From positions 2,458,001 to 2,522,000 of the forward strand of contig NZ_CP049017.1 of NCBI RefSeq assembly GCF_014236795.1: a stretch of 64,000 bases of DNA, given 5' to 3'. Below are positions 18,301 to 28,824 of this stretch, piece by piece. Made by a program: the position numbers and the translations under genes. The notes under the pieces are model-generated. The model saw only the letters and a list, made by a program, of their open reading frames with translations, ran no database searches and was not told where the DNA came from. The stretch's first letter is position 1; the number at the start of each line of letters is the position of its first letter. The DNA comes from Xanthomonas theicola. GTDB taxonomy: Bacteria; Pseudomonadota; Gammaproteobacteria; Xanthomonadales; Xanthomonadaceae.

Positions 18301-21300
18301 CGTTGAACGCCCTGAGCAAATGGCCCGACACGCCGCTCTGCAAGGCGGCCGCCAGCGTGCTGGCCTCGAGGCTGGCCGACGATCCCGGTTTGTGCCACGC
18401 CCTCGATCCGCAACACGTGGCCAACACATTGAACGCCCTGAGCAAATGGCCCGACACGCCGATCTGCGAGGCGGCCGCCAGCACGCTGGCCTCGCGGCTG
18501 GCCGACGATCCCGGTTTGCGCCACGCCCTCCACCCGCAAGGCGTGGCCAACGCGTTGAACGCCCTGAGCAAATGGCCCGACACGCCGGTCTGCGAGGCGG
18601 CCGCCCGCGCGCTGGCCTCGCGGCTGGCCGACGATCCCGGTTTGTGCCATGCCCTCGACCCGCAAGGCGTGGCCAACGCGTTGAACGCCCTGAGCAAATG
18701 GCCCGACATGCCGATCTGCGAGGCGGCCGCCAGCACGCTGGCCTCGCGGCTGGCCGACGATCCCGGTTTGCGCCACGCCCTCAACCCGCAAGGCGTGGTC
18801 AACGCGTTGAACGCCCTGAGCAAATGGCCCGACACGCCGATCTGCAAGGCGGCCGCCAGCACGCTGGCCTCGCGGCTGGCCGACGATCCCGATTTGCGCC
18901 AGGCCCTCGACCCGCAACACGTGGCCAACGCGTTGAACGCCCTGAGCAAATGGCCCGACACGCCGCTCTGCAAGGCGGCCGCCCGCGCGCTGGCCTCGCG
19001 GCTGGCCGACGATCGCGACTTGTGCCACGCCCTCAACCCGCAAGGCGTGGCCAACGCGTTGAACGCCCTGAGCAAATGGCCCGACACGCCGCTCTGCGAG
19101 GCGGCCGCCCGCGCGCTGGCCTCGCGGCTGGCCGACGATCGCGATTTGCGCCACGCCCTCAAACCGCAAGGCGTGGCCAACGTGTTGAACGCCCTGAGCA
19201 AATGGCCCGACACGCCGGTCTGCGAGGCGGCCGCCAGCGCGCTGGCCTCGCAGTTGGCCGACGATCGCGGTTTGCGCCACGCCCTCGACCCGCAAGGCGT
19301 GGTCAACGCATTGAACGCCCTGAGCAAATGGCCCGGACGCGCGAGCTGCGAGAAGGCCATGGACGCCTTGGCCGGGCGGCTGGCGGCGGACCACGATTTG
19401 CGACAAGCACTGAGAGCGCCACACGTGGCCTTGTCGCTCAATGCGCTGAGCAAATTGCTCGGAGGGGCGGCCTGTCGACAGGCATCGTTGCGGCTCGCCG
19501 AGCGCCCAGGCACGGCCGAGTTGCCATGGCAGCAGTTCGAGATGCGCGGGCTCGCCCTGGTGGGCAACGCGATATCGCGCCTGCTGCGCGTGGACGAGGA
19601 CGAGTTCCAGACCTTGGGTGGCGCCAAATTGCAGGCGTTGGCCGGGCACCTGGAGCTGCATCGCGAGCGCTTCGAGTCCGCCTCGGTCGCGGAAATCGCG
19701 CTGCTCTTCAAGGCCCTTTCATCGGCGCAGCTTCATCGCCAGATGCGCCCCCTGGCGCGACCGGCGCTCGAGCGGGTCGCGGCGCTCGTGCGCGAGGATG
19801 GATTACGCGAGACGAACCTGGAGGGGCTGGGCAACCTGTGCATGGGCCTGCTGCCGGTGATCCGCAGTCCTGAGCTGACGCCTCGCCATCGGGGTCACGC
19901 CCTGCGCGTGTTCAACACGTTGCAGCCGATCGTAGAGCGCAAGATCGACTTGTACCTCACCGTCGGTGGCTCACGTGCATCGGCCGAGACCGAACAGCAC
20001 GCCACGCGATGCCCGGCGTTGACGTTCTTCCAGGTGCTCAAGGCCTACGCGATGGTGAGCCGGCAATGGAAGCCGCGCCACGTCGAAGGCGCGCGCCAGG
20101 AACTGCGCCAGCGCCGCGAGCAACTGGCGCAATGGGTCGACCAGACGCTGGAGCGCACGCGCGAGGCCATCGAGGCGGACCTCGGCGAGATGAGCTGGAA
20201 TCTGATCGCGCAGATCGAGGCGGGCGACCAGGTGTTCGACGCCCTGGACCGGCGCATGGCGAAGGAGGCGCCGAGGATCACGCAGGCCCATCCACCGAGC
20301 CGCTTCGACCTGGGCGCCGGGCACATGAGCATGCGTTCGGCACCCGGCCAGCCCGTCGCGCCGGCACCGGGCACCGGCAGCACGACCCACGTCGTGGTCG
20401 ATCTGCATGGCAAGGAAGTGTCGACCAACGCGGCCGAGACGAACAAGCCTTACTCGCTGTTTGCGCGGCTGACGGGCCTGCCGCTGGTGGAGGTTCAGCT
20501 GCCGGGATCGATTTCAACGTTCATGCTCGCGCGCACGCTCACCTACCAAGGCCAGCCCTGGCGCTTCGACACGTTCGGCGGCAGCCGCGCCGCGCGCGGC
20601 AACACGAGCCGCCCGGCCCATCTGCTGGCCGGCGCCTCTGCATCGCCGTCGCTGCTGCCGGCGATCCGCTATGCCGACACCGCGCCGGGCAGCAGCCTGA
20701 TGGAGCTCCTCGCCAAGCTCGCCCCGCAGCGCGAGGACTGGTCGCGCATGCAGCGCGCGCTGCTGGAGATGGTGCCGAGCGACCACGTGGTCGAGGGCAC
20801 GCTGCGCCTGGGCTTTTTCGACGACGTCAACGGCCCTGCGCACCCGTTCAAGCCCGTCGCAGCGGACGGGCGCCCCCTGGCGCTGTGCCCCAACGATGGC
20901 TGCGGCTTTCTGAAGCGGGAGGTGGCCCTGCGCATCCCGGCCTTCCGTGAGCACTTCTGCGCCTGGGAAGCGGCGCAGGCCGGCCAGGCCAGCCAGGAGC
21001 AGCGCGAGCTTCTGGCCAAGGACAAGGGCCCCACGCGGCTGGCACCGCAGGCGCTGCAGCACTTCCCGCGCGAGGCGGCGGCGCTGCAGGAGGCGCACGA
21101 GGCGATGCAGCGCCGGCTGCAGGCGCTGCCGCCCGAGCCGAGCCAACTGGCGCTGTACGAGCTGGCCACCAGCGGCGGCTACGAGGGCCAGAGAGTCCGG
21201 GCGGTGCCCTCGGCCGACGACAAGGTGCACCTGCCGCGCGAGCGCAGCCAGGCCTTCGACGCCGCCGGCGGCGCCTTGCTGATCGGCAAGCCGCCCTACG

Positions 21301-23300
21301 ACAAGGAAAACCTGCTGCCGGTGGCGCAGGAGCGCGTGGCGACCGTGGCGCAGGGCGACGCCACCGCCGAGTTCCTCTCGCACTGCTTCGGCCTTCAGTA
21401 CAGCTACACCGGCTTCGACGACCGATCGGGCGAGGCTACCGAGATGCTGCACAGCAAGGGCATGCTCATCGTGGTGCCGCCGGAGAACTGGCCGGCGCAG
21501 TTCGCGGACATGGACCTGGCGTGCTCCAAGGAGGATCTCAAGACGTTGTCGCGCTGGACGGCCGGGCGCGACCGCGGTGCCGTGCCGCCGGACATGCTCA
21601 GCACCGGCAGCCTGCGGCTCAAGGACATCGTGGAGCCCGGGCGTCTGGGGGCACTGCCGATCCCGGAGCTGCGCAAGCGCAACATGGACACCGACGGCGA
21701 CGACGCGTTCGTGTATGCGGGCTACCCCAGGCTGGCCGCGCTGATCGCGCGCGAGATGGCCGATCGCGAGGTGCGGCGCGGCCAGCCACGCTCCTTCAAG
21801 CCGCCGAAGACGGCCACGCCGGCCATCGACCCGGACAGCGGCCACTACCAGGCCGGGCGGCTGTCGGAGATCATGTCGCTGCAGCGTGGCGGCCAAGTCA
21901 TGGGCGCGGCCAGCACCCTGGCGGCGCGCTTCATGGCGCAGCCCGACCCATTGCGCGAGGCGATGGCGCGCAACATGATGTTCGGTACTTACGACGGCAT
22001 CGAGCGCGACCTGCGCAACGAATTGCGCCAGATGCTCGAAGGCCAGCTCAGGGATCCCCAGGTGTTGGCGGGACTGCGCGCCCAGGCGCACGAAGCGATC
22101 GGACGCGCGCACATGCCCGAGGCGCGTGAAGCCGCTGAACTGTTGCACGCGCAGTTGCTTGGGCTCGAGTCGGCGACGGCTGGCTCAGCCGATGCGCCGC
22201 ACTTGCCCGACACGCTGGCCGAGGCGTTTCCAACGCTCGCCCAGGCCTACGTGGCCGCGCCTGATGCTGAAGCACGTCTGCACGCCATCCTCGACAACTA
22301 CCCGGTGTGCCGGTTGTCGCACACGCAGTACCCGCAGGGGCAACCAGGGCTCATCCCCGGCGAGCCGGAGTTGAGCATGCGCAACCTCTTCACCATCGCG
22401 ATCAAGGTGGGGACCGATGCGCTGAAATCCGACACCGGCACGGCGCTGTTCGCCCAGATCGTGGAGTCCTGCGAACGATCCGAGCGGGCGTTCGCCGAGC
22501 GGGTGCTCAGCGTGCCGTACGGCAAGGCGACCGCCCGGGCCATGCACGATGGCCGCTTCGACGCCGAGCAGACCAAGGTGCTCCTGCAGAACATGCCGAC
22601 GATGGCGGCGGGCGTCATGCAAGACGCGCTGCACGCGCTGCAGCAGGCGGGCCTGATCGACCCGCCGCCGTCGCCGGCCGAGCGCCTGCGCGCCGTGCGG
22701 CCCGAGGACATCGCGCGTACGGCCCAGGCCCTGCTGACACGCGCCCGCGAGATGGAGCCGGCGGTCACCGACATGCTGGCGCGCGCCGCCCAGCCCCACC
22801 GTGGGCGACTGGAGGGAACGCACCATCAACTGAAGTCGCGCGGTTCGCTGGTGGAAAAGCTCAAGCAACAGATGGCTTTGAAACACAAGACCCTGGAAGA
22901 AGCGGCGGCCAGCGTGAACGACATGCTGCGCTACAGCGTGGTACTGGACCGGCAGGACTTCACCGACGGCCTGCGCGGCGTGCTGGCCTCGCTGGACGAT
23001 CAGAACCATGTGCGGGTCAAGCTGACCAACCTGTTCGCAAAGCACCGGCAGGCATTCAAGGCCGTCAATGTCACGCTGCGCAGCCCCGAAGGCGCGCTCT
23101 GGGAGATCCAGTTCCACACGCCGGACACCTTCAAGTTGAAGGAGGAATTCCACGACCTGTACAAGCGCAAATTTGCGCTGCAGCTTCAGGGCGCCTCACA
23201 GGCCGATCAGCGCGACCTGCAGGCGCCTGCGCAGGCGGCCTTCAGCCGCGTGGAGGCGCCGCCAGGCTGCGAGGAGATCGACGATTGGGAAGCGCCCTGA
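15366..23300 (+). CDS. xopAD: XopAD/SKWP-repeat type III effector (2644 residues)
   Basis: Giant effector related to Xanthomonas XopAD and Ralstonia SKWP (RipS) proteins, presumably injected into plant cells; its biochemical role is not established. The open frame extends into IS copy 1 (to 15108), but the ATG at 15366 (MAPVNFNPGSSGTNWS) is the first native start. The N-terminal ~120 residues are Pro/Ser/Arg-rich, as expected for a secretion signal. Residues about 350-1365 hold about 25 repeats of 42 residues centred on LNALSKWPDTP. The C-terminal ~1280 residues contain a DTDGDD motif at 2108-2113 and a RelA/SpoT-like segment at about 2480-2625 (SRGSLVEKL..., WEIQFHTPD). No frameshift was seen. 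Length is near that of known XopAD proteins. Confidence 0.9.
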   Translation: MAPVNFNPGSSGTNWSLPREDQPFRQAGEQVAASTRTLGSEPPLRRPPPKRRRVEQDESGTAPQCRAPLPVNAQTGASGGAWDGRAQQPPATHSYRRNIPTDGRGTAPERRPDRMPAYASASSSHRRPQRPRHGLELTTEALGLIEQQLDPAAKKRLQEERELYRRQLSAPSRIAQTHNARLCISMAQDNQLARRIDCKLALPFLDGGANAQANAQWLDNYLQMIASARRAAGVNQYDLDHCTDLAAQYLYKTDWFDGASLRQLAYVGNKLSKHPNQPACMQAIAWIAGQVEQADDPLGLDGHLPALLLNAFAKNTDSGRCERAVARLARHLQDSQARHSLNAQGINLALNAFSKWFDNPDCQSMAHSLAALLASNSRLRHTMHGQDIANTLNALCKWPDTPICKTAASALALRLANDPGLRRALNPQHVANTLNALSKWPDTPICKTAASALASRLADDPRLCHALDPLGVANVLNALSKWPDTPVCEAAASALASRLADDRDLRHALNPQHVANTLNALSKWPDTPVCKTAASALASRLADDRGLRHTLDPQGVANALNALSKWTDTPVCEAAASALASRLTDDRGLRHALNPQHVANTLNALSKWTDMPVCEAAASALASRLADDPGLRHALKPQEMGNVLNALSKWPDTPICKAAANALALRLADDPRLCHALDPLSVANTLNALSKWPDTPVCEAAARVLASRLADDPGLRNTLDPQGVANALNALSKWPDTPICEAAARALASRLADDPGLRHALKPQEVGNVLNALSKWPDTPICKAAANALASRLANDRGLCHALNAQEVANALNALSKWPDTPVCEAAASALASRLADDPGLCHALEPQHVANALNALSKWPDTPVCEAAARALASRLADDPGLRHALDPQHVANALNALSKWPDTPICKTAASALASRLADDPGLRHALDPQHVANTLNALSKWPDTPICKTAARGLASRLTDDGDLRHALHPQHVANALNALSKWPDTPLCKAAASVLASRLADDPGLCHALDPQHVANTLNALSKWPDTPICEAAASTLASRLADDPGLRHALHPQGVANALNALSKWPDTPVCEAAARALASRLADDPGLCHALDPQGVANALNALSKWPDMPICEAAASTLASRLADDPGLRHALNPQGVVNALNALSKWPDTPICKAAASTLASRLADDPDLRQALDPQHVANALNALSKWPDTPLCKAAARALASRLADDRDLCHALNPQGVANALNALSKWPDTPLCEAAARALASRLADDRDLRHALKPQGVANVLNALSKWPDTPVCEAAASALASQLADDRGLRHALDPQGVVNALNALSKWPGRASCEKAMDALAGRLAADHDLRQALRAPHVALSLNALSKLLGGAACRQASLRLAERPGTAELPWQQFEMRGLALVGNAISRLLRVDEDEFQTLGGAKLQALAGHLELHRERFESASVAEIALLFKALSSAQLHRQMRPLARPALERVAALVREDGLRETNLEGLGNLCMGLLPVIRSPELTPRHRGHALRVFNTLQPIVERKIDLYLTVGGSRASAETEQHATRCPALTFFQVLKAYAMVSRQWKPRHVEGARQELRQRREQLAQWVDQTLERTREAIEADLGEMSWNLIAQIEAGDQVFDALDRRMAKEAPRITQAHPPSRFDLGAGHMSMRSAPGQPVAPAPGTGSTTHVVVDLHGKEVSTNAAETNKPYSLFARLTGLPLVEVQLPGSISTFMLARTLTYQGQPWRFDTFGGSRAARGNTSRPAHLLAGASASPSLLPAIRYADTAPGSSLMELLAKLAPQREDWSRMQRALLEMVPSDHVVEGTLRLGFFDDVNGPAHPFKPVAADGRPLALCPNDGCGFLKREVALRIPAFREHFCAWEAAQAGQASQEQRELLAKDKGPTRLAPQALQHFPREAAALQEAHEAMQRRLQALPPEPSQLALYELATSGGYEGQRVRAVPSADDKVHLPRERSQAFDAAGGALLIGKPPYDKENLLPVAQERVATVAQGDATAEFLSHCFGLQYSYTGFDDRSGEATEMLHSKGMLIVVPPENWPAQFADMDLACSKEDLKTLSRWTAGRDRGAVPPDMLSTGSLRLKDIVEPGRLGALPIPELRKRNMDTDGDDAFVYAGYPRLAALIAREMADREVRRGQPRSFKPPKTATPAIDPDSGHYQAGRLSEIMSLQRGGQVMGAASTLAARFMAQPDPLREAMARNMMFGTYDGIERDLRNELRQMLEGQLRDPQVLAGLRAQAHEAIGRAHMPEAREAAELLHAQLLGLESATAGSADAPHLPDTLAEAFPTLAQAYVAAPDAEARLHAILDNYPVCRLSHTQYPQGQPGLIPGEPELSMRNLFTIAIKVGTDALKSDTGTALFAQIVESCERSERAFAERVLSVPYGKATARAMHDGRFDAEQTKVLLQNMPTMAAGVMQDALHALQQAGLIDPPPSPAERLRAVRPEDIARTAQALLTRAREMEPAVTDMLARAAQPHRGRLEGTHHQLKSRGSLVEKLKQQMALKHKTLEEAAASVNDMLRYSVVLDRQDFTDGLRGVLASLDDQNHVRVKLTNLFAKHRQAFKAVNVTLRSPEGALWEIQFHTPDTFKLKEEFHDLYKRKFALQLQGASQADQRDLQAPAQAAFSRVEAPPGCEEIDDWEAP
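16410..19460 (+). repeat. SKWP repeat array: 126-bp tandem direct repeats coding 42-residue units
   Basis: I count 25 units by the LNA-x-S/C-K motif. The first (LNAFSKWFD) and last (LNALSKLLG) are degenerate, and the 23 between are spaced exactly 126 bp from about 16,550 to 19,320. Many adjacent units are nearly identical at DNA level. Variation concentrates in a few columns, notably the residues flanking Pro-Gln in the x-P-Q-y segment before V-A-N. The helical, Leu/Ala-rich pattern suggests an alpha-solenoid (ARM/HEAT-like) fold, which is inference. Confidence 0.95.
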
Positions 23301-23364
23301 CTTTGACGCGGCGCACGCGGCAGTACGCGGGGTTTGAGACGCAGTGGAACAGAAAACCGGTATA

Positions 23365-24215
23365 AGAACCTGTTCACGATCTTTCCCGGGTAGTGCAAAC
23401 TCTGCGGATGCGCACAAAGACGTATCCGAGTGCCATGAGCCGGGAGCGGTTCGAGCAGATCCGCCCCATTCTGGAGCAGGCGCGCAAGCGTACCAAGCCA
23501 CGGACCGTGGATCTGTAGGACGTGTGGTGCGCGGTGCTGTACCTGCTGCGCACCGGCTGTCAGTGGCGAGCGCTGCCCAGCGACTTCCCGAAGTGGCGCA
23601 CCGTGCACTGCTACTTTGCCAAGTGGAACGAAACAGACGATGAAGGAGTCAGCCTGCTGGAGCGGGCGCTCAAAAAATCAGGGTGGCGCGGCCCGCCAGA
23701 GACAGGGGCGCAACGCTTGCAGCACGTTCTTGATCGTGGACGCACAGAGCGTGAAGAACACGGACACGGCCGGCCAGAAGGGTTATGACGCGGGCAAGAA
23801 GGTCTTGGGGATCAAGCGTCACATCGCCGTCGATACCCAAGGCCTGCCGCATGCGGTCGCGGTGACGACGGCGGAAGTGACCGACCGCAAAGGCGCGCTC
23901 CAATCCCTGGATCGTTGCAAGCCGAACCTGGGACACGTGCAAAGCCTGTTGTGCGATAGCGGCTATACCGGAGAACCATTCGCCGAAGGCGTACGAGAGA
24001 TCCTGGGCAAGCAAGTCACGGTGCAGATCGCCGAACGCAGCGAACTGCACACCTTCAAGGTCATGCCCAAGCGCTGGAGCGTCGAACGCAGCTTTGCGTG
24101 GCTGGAAAAGAACCGAAGGCTATGGAAGAACTGCGAGCGTAAGCTCAACACCAGCTTGCAGTTCATCCACCTGGCATGCCTGACACTACTACTCAAAAGA
24201 TCGTGAACAGGTTCT
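23365..24215 (+). mobile_element. IS5-family element, 851 bp, degenerate
   Basis: The ends are 20-bp inverted repeats: AGAACCTGTTCACGATCTTT at 23,365 and its complement ending at 24,215. It lies 64 bases after the xopAD stop. The right end directly abuts another IS-like end (AGAACCTATCCGCCAATAGG from 24,217), so two related elements sit back to back. Its transposase frame is broken, as listed separately. Confidence 0.85.
23408..24206 (+). pseudogene. IS5-family transposase, broken by a nonsense codon and a frame change
   Basis: The frame opens MRTKTYPSAMSRERFEQIRP and reads through DVWCAVLYLLRTGCQWRALP, an N-terminal IS5-group domain. It is interrupted by TAG at 23,516, where a Tyr codon is likely ancestral. 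The catalytic half (FLIVDAQSVKNTDTAG, LLCDSGYTGEPF, RWSVERSFAWLEKNRR) continues in a different frame after an A6 run at 23,672-23,677. Some IS5 groups use programmed frameshifting at such runs, so the frame change may be natural, but the nonsense codon suggests a dead copy. Confidence 0.8.
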
Positions 24216-24286
24216 AAGAACCTATCCGCCAATAGGTGAACGATCGATCCGAGCCGCGGTTGGCGCGGTGCTGGATCGAGATCTCG

Positions 24287-24606
24287 ATGACACGTGTTGA
24301 GTCGTGGGTCGTCGCCGATGGGTTCTGGCAACCGGTGGAGCCGCTGATGGTTGTGCGCTCGGCGGCGGACAATCTCTACATGCGCAAGCCTGGGGCTGGC
24401 CGACCACCCGAGCCAGCTCGCTGGTGTTGGAAGCCATCGTCTACGTGCTGCGCACGGGCTGCCAGTGGAAGGCGCTCCCCAAGGAGCGCTTCGGCAGCGC
24501 AAGCGCCATCCACAAGCGGTTCCTCGACTGGGAGGCGGCAGGCTTCTTCGAAGTTCTGTGGAAAGCTGGTCTGGCCGAGTACGCCCAGATGCAGGGCATC
24601 GCCTGA
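24287..24606 (+). pseudogene. IS5-family transposase N-terminal remnant
   Basis: It begins MTRVESWVVADGFWQPVEPL, shifts frame near 24,400, and continues VLEAIVYVLRTGCQWKALPKERFG up to LAEYAQMQGIA, a DUF4096-type transposase N-terminus. The catalytic part is missing, because IS701-type sequence begins immediately at about 24,610. The probable left terminal repeat of this element is at 24,217. Confidence 0.75.
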
Positions 24607-24609
24607 CGC

Positions 24610-25766
24610 TGGCAGAATGCGTTGTGCACTGTGCTGGGTCATGCCGACCGCGAGGGGGGATTGCGCGGCGATTGCAGCGGACGGATGCTGCCCTTGGCGC
24701 GCAAGAGCGTGGAGCCGCTGGCCGCCCGTCTGGACCCGCTGCGGGTGCACGCCCGGCTTCAGACATTGCATCACTGCGCGGCCAAGTCCGACTGGTCCGA
24801 CGATGCGGTGTTGGCACGGGTCCGCCGCTACGTCTCCTCGCCAATGGACTGGAAAGGGGCGGTGTACTGGATCGTGGATGACGCCGAGTTTGGCAAGAAG
24901 CGCCGGCATTCGGTGGGCGTGGCTGGCCGATAGTGGGGTGAGCTCGGCAAGCAGGACACTTGCCAGGTCGCGGTGAGCGTGTCGCTTGCCACGCCGACGG
25001 CGAGCGTCCCCATCGCCTTTGGCCTGTCCCTGCCTGAAGCAGGGGCCGCCGATACGGCGCGAAGGAAAAAGGCGGGGATTGCCGAGAGCGTGGCATGTGC
25101 CACCCAACCGGAGAGGGCGCTGGCGCAGATGAAGGCGGCCGCTGGCGTTGTGCGCGGCGCGGTGCTGGCGGATGCGGCCGATGGCAGCAACACGGCCTGG
25201 CGCCAGGTGCTTGCGCAGTTGGGACTGGACTACGCCGTCGGCATCGTCTCACGCGTGAAGGTCTGGCCGCCGGAGATGAAGCCCAAGCCACCAGTCCGTG
25301 GACAGGGAAAGGTCGGGCGCCGGTGCGTCATCTGCGCCCTGCCCATCGCCCGCCGCTGTCGGTAGAAGCCTTGGCGCTGCCGTTGCCCTCACGCGTGTTC
25401 AAGACGGTGACGTGGCGGGAAGGCAGCAACACGCCGCTGTCAGGACGATTGGCCGCCGTGCGGGTGCACACTGGGCAGGGCGATCGCGTGCGCCAGGAAG
25501 AAGGGTTGTTGATCGAATGGCCCAAAGGAGAAGTCAAGCCGACCCGAGACGTCCTGTCCAATCTGCCGGCAGGCACGCCGCGCAAGGCATTGGCGAATAC
25601 GGTCAAGACCCGCTGGCCGATCGAACGCGATGATCAGGATTTGAAGCAGGAGTTCGGCTTGGATCACGACGAAGGCCGCGGTTGGCGCGGCTTCCACCAT
25701 CACACGGCCCTGTGCATTGCCGCTCATGGATTCCTGGTTGCCGAACGCTTGCGCGGAGTGCATCAA
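24610..25766 (+). pseudogene. IS701-family transposase, decayed
   Basis: Pieces in order are LCTVLGHADREGGLRG, LPLARKSVEPLAARLDPL and VYWIVDDAEFGKKRRHSVGV. A stop codon follows at 24,931-24,933, then VAVSVSLATPTASVPIAFGL and a loss of frame near 25,360. The sequence then resumes TWREGSNTPLSGRLAAVRVH, RWPIERDDQDLKQEFGLDH and GRGWRGFHHHTAL. This covers most of an IS701 transposase, with at least one nonsense codon and one frameshift. It ends about 40 bases from the ftsH stop, so the element abuts the 3' end of ftsH. Confidence 0.85.
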
Positions 25767-25805
25767 GGATCGCTCCCTGACTTTGTGGCGGACCCGAGAG
25801 GGCGC

Positions 25806-27746
<1,941 letters not shown>

Positions 27747-27794
27747 TGGCTCCGGTGTCCCTTCACTCTTTTCTCGATGCGTTATGCGACGGGT

Positions 27795-28433
27795 TCAGCT
27801 TAACTTGATCTGGGCGCGCTTGCCCTGTCCGAGGGTATAGACCTCCGACGAGCGCTTGCGCGACGCGGCCGGCTTGCGGATGGACACCTTTTCATAGCGG
27901 CGGCGCATCTGGCGGATGTAATCGTCCGACCCGACGCCTTGGAACAGTTTGATCAGGAACGCCCCGCCCGGTTTCAGGTGGATATCGGCAAAGGCCATCG
28001 CCAATTCGGCCAGATGCATCATGCGCGGCTGGTCCACCGCATCCATGCCGCTTTTATTGGGGGCCATATCCGACAGCACAAGGTCTACCCGGATGCCGCC
28101 CAGCATCGCCTCCAACCGCGATAGCACCGCGTCTTCCCTGAAATCGCCGTGAAGGAACTCCACACCGGCCAGCGGCGGCATCTCCAGGATGTCCAGCGCC
28201 AGCACCCGGCCGCGCTCGCCCATCGACTTGCGAACCTGCTGCGACCAGCCACCAGGCGCGGCGCCGAGGTCGACCACCAGCATGTCCGGCTTCAGCAGCC
28301 TGTCGCGCTGCAGCAGTTCCTCCAGTTTGTAGGCGGCGCGCGAGCGCATGCCTTCGGCCTGGGCCTTCTTCACGAAGGGATCGGCGAAATGCTCGCGGAG
28401 CCAGCGTTGGCTGCTTTTGCTGCGGGTGGACAT
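27795..28433 (-). CDS. rlmE: 23S rRNA (uridine-2'-O-)methyltransferase RlmE (FtsJ/RrmJ)
   Basis: Methylates U2552 of 23S rRNA using S-adenosylmethionine during late 50S assembly. The 212-residue product has the Rossmann SAM motif VVDLGAAPGGWSQ near 58 and the catalytic K-D-K-E set, visible as SRAAYKL, LSDMAPNKSG, FLIKLFQG and SSEVYTLG. The ATG at 28433 gives MSTRSKSSQRWLREHF, the conserved N-terminus; the longer open frame lacks homology. It is co-directional with ftsH and divergent from yhbY. Confidence 0.97.
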   Translation of the reverse strand: MSTRSKSSQRWLREHFADPFVKKAQAEGMRSRAAYKLEELLQRDRLLKPDMLVVDLGAAPGGWSQQVRKSMGERGRVLALDILEMPPLAGVEFLHGDFREDAVLSRLEAMLGGIRVDLVLSDMAPNKSGMDAVDQPRMMHLAELAMAFADIHLKPGGAFLIKLFQGVGSDDYIRQMRRRYEKVSIRKPAASRKRSSEVYTLGQGKRAQIKLS

Positions 28434-28500
28434 GGGGTCGCGGCCGGAGTGGGCGGCCATGATACCCTGATCGCCCTTGGCAAACCCCGCTCCCTTCTGC

Positions 28501-28806
28501 ATGTCGATCAGCCTGACCCCGTCCCAGAACCGCTTCCTGCGCGGCCTGGCGCACGACCTCAAACCCCTGTTGCAGATCGGCGGCAAGGGCATCACCGCGG
28601 CGTTCGTGGCCGAACTGGACGAGGTGCTGGAGCGCCACGAACTGGTCAAGGTGAAGGTCGGCGGCGACGACCGCCAGGCCCGCGACGCGACCGTCGCCAG
28701 TGTGGTCACGCAATCGCACAGCGTGCTGGTACAGCGGATCGGCCATACCGCGATCCTGTACCGCCCGGCCAGGGAAGACCGCCAGATCGTGCTGCCACGC
28801 GGCTGA
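28501..28806 (+). CDS. yhbY: Ribosome assembly RNA-binding protein YhbY (CRM domain)
   Basis: Small CRM-domain protein that associates with pre-50S particles. The 101 residues begin MSISLTPSQNRFLRG and contain the CRM GxxG-type loop IGGKGITAAFVAELDEVLERHELVKVKV. It is divergent from rlmE, with 67 bases between the starts, as in many proteobacteria. The ATG at 28501 is preferred over the frame opening at 28477 because family members start here. Confidence 0.95.
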   Translation: MSISLTPSQNRFLRGLAHDLKPLLQIGGKGITAAFVAELDEVLERHELVKVKVGGDDRQARDATVASVVTQSHSVLVQRIGHTAILYRPAREDRQIVLPRG

Positions 28807-28824
28807 TCGTCCCACGCTGACGCC

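Noticed and set aside
16550..19320. CRISPR array or TAL effector repeats
   Set aside because: The 126-bp units are continuous coding sequence without spacers. The 42-residue unit has the SKWP motif, not the 34-residue TALE unit with positions 12/13.
17639..19711. Long minus-strand open frames (690 and 633 residues) through the SKWP repeats
   Set aside because: They are antisense shadows of the 126-bp repeats, which keep all frames open. Arg/Ala/Ser-rich, with no start context or family resemblance.
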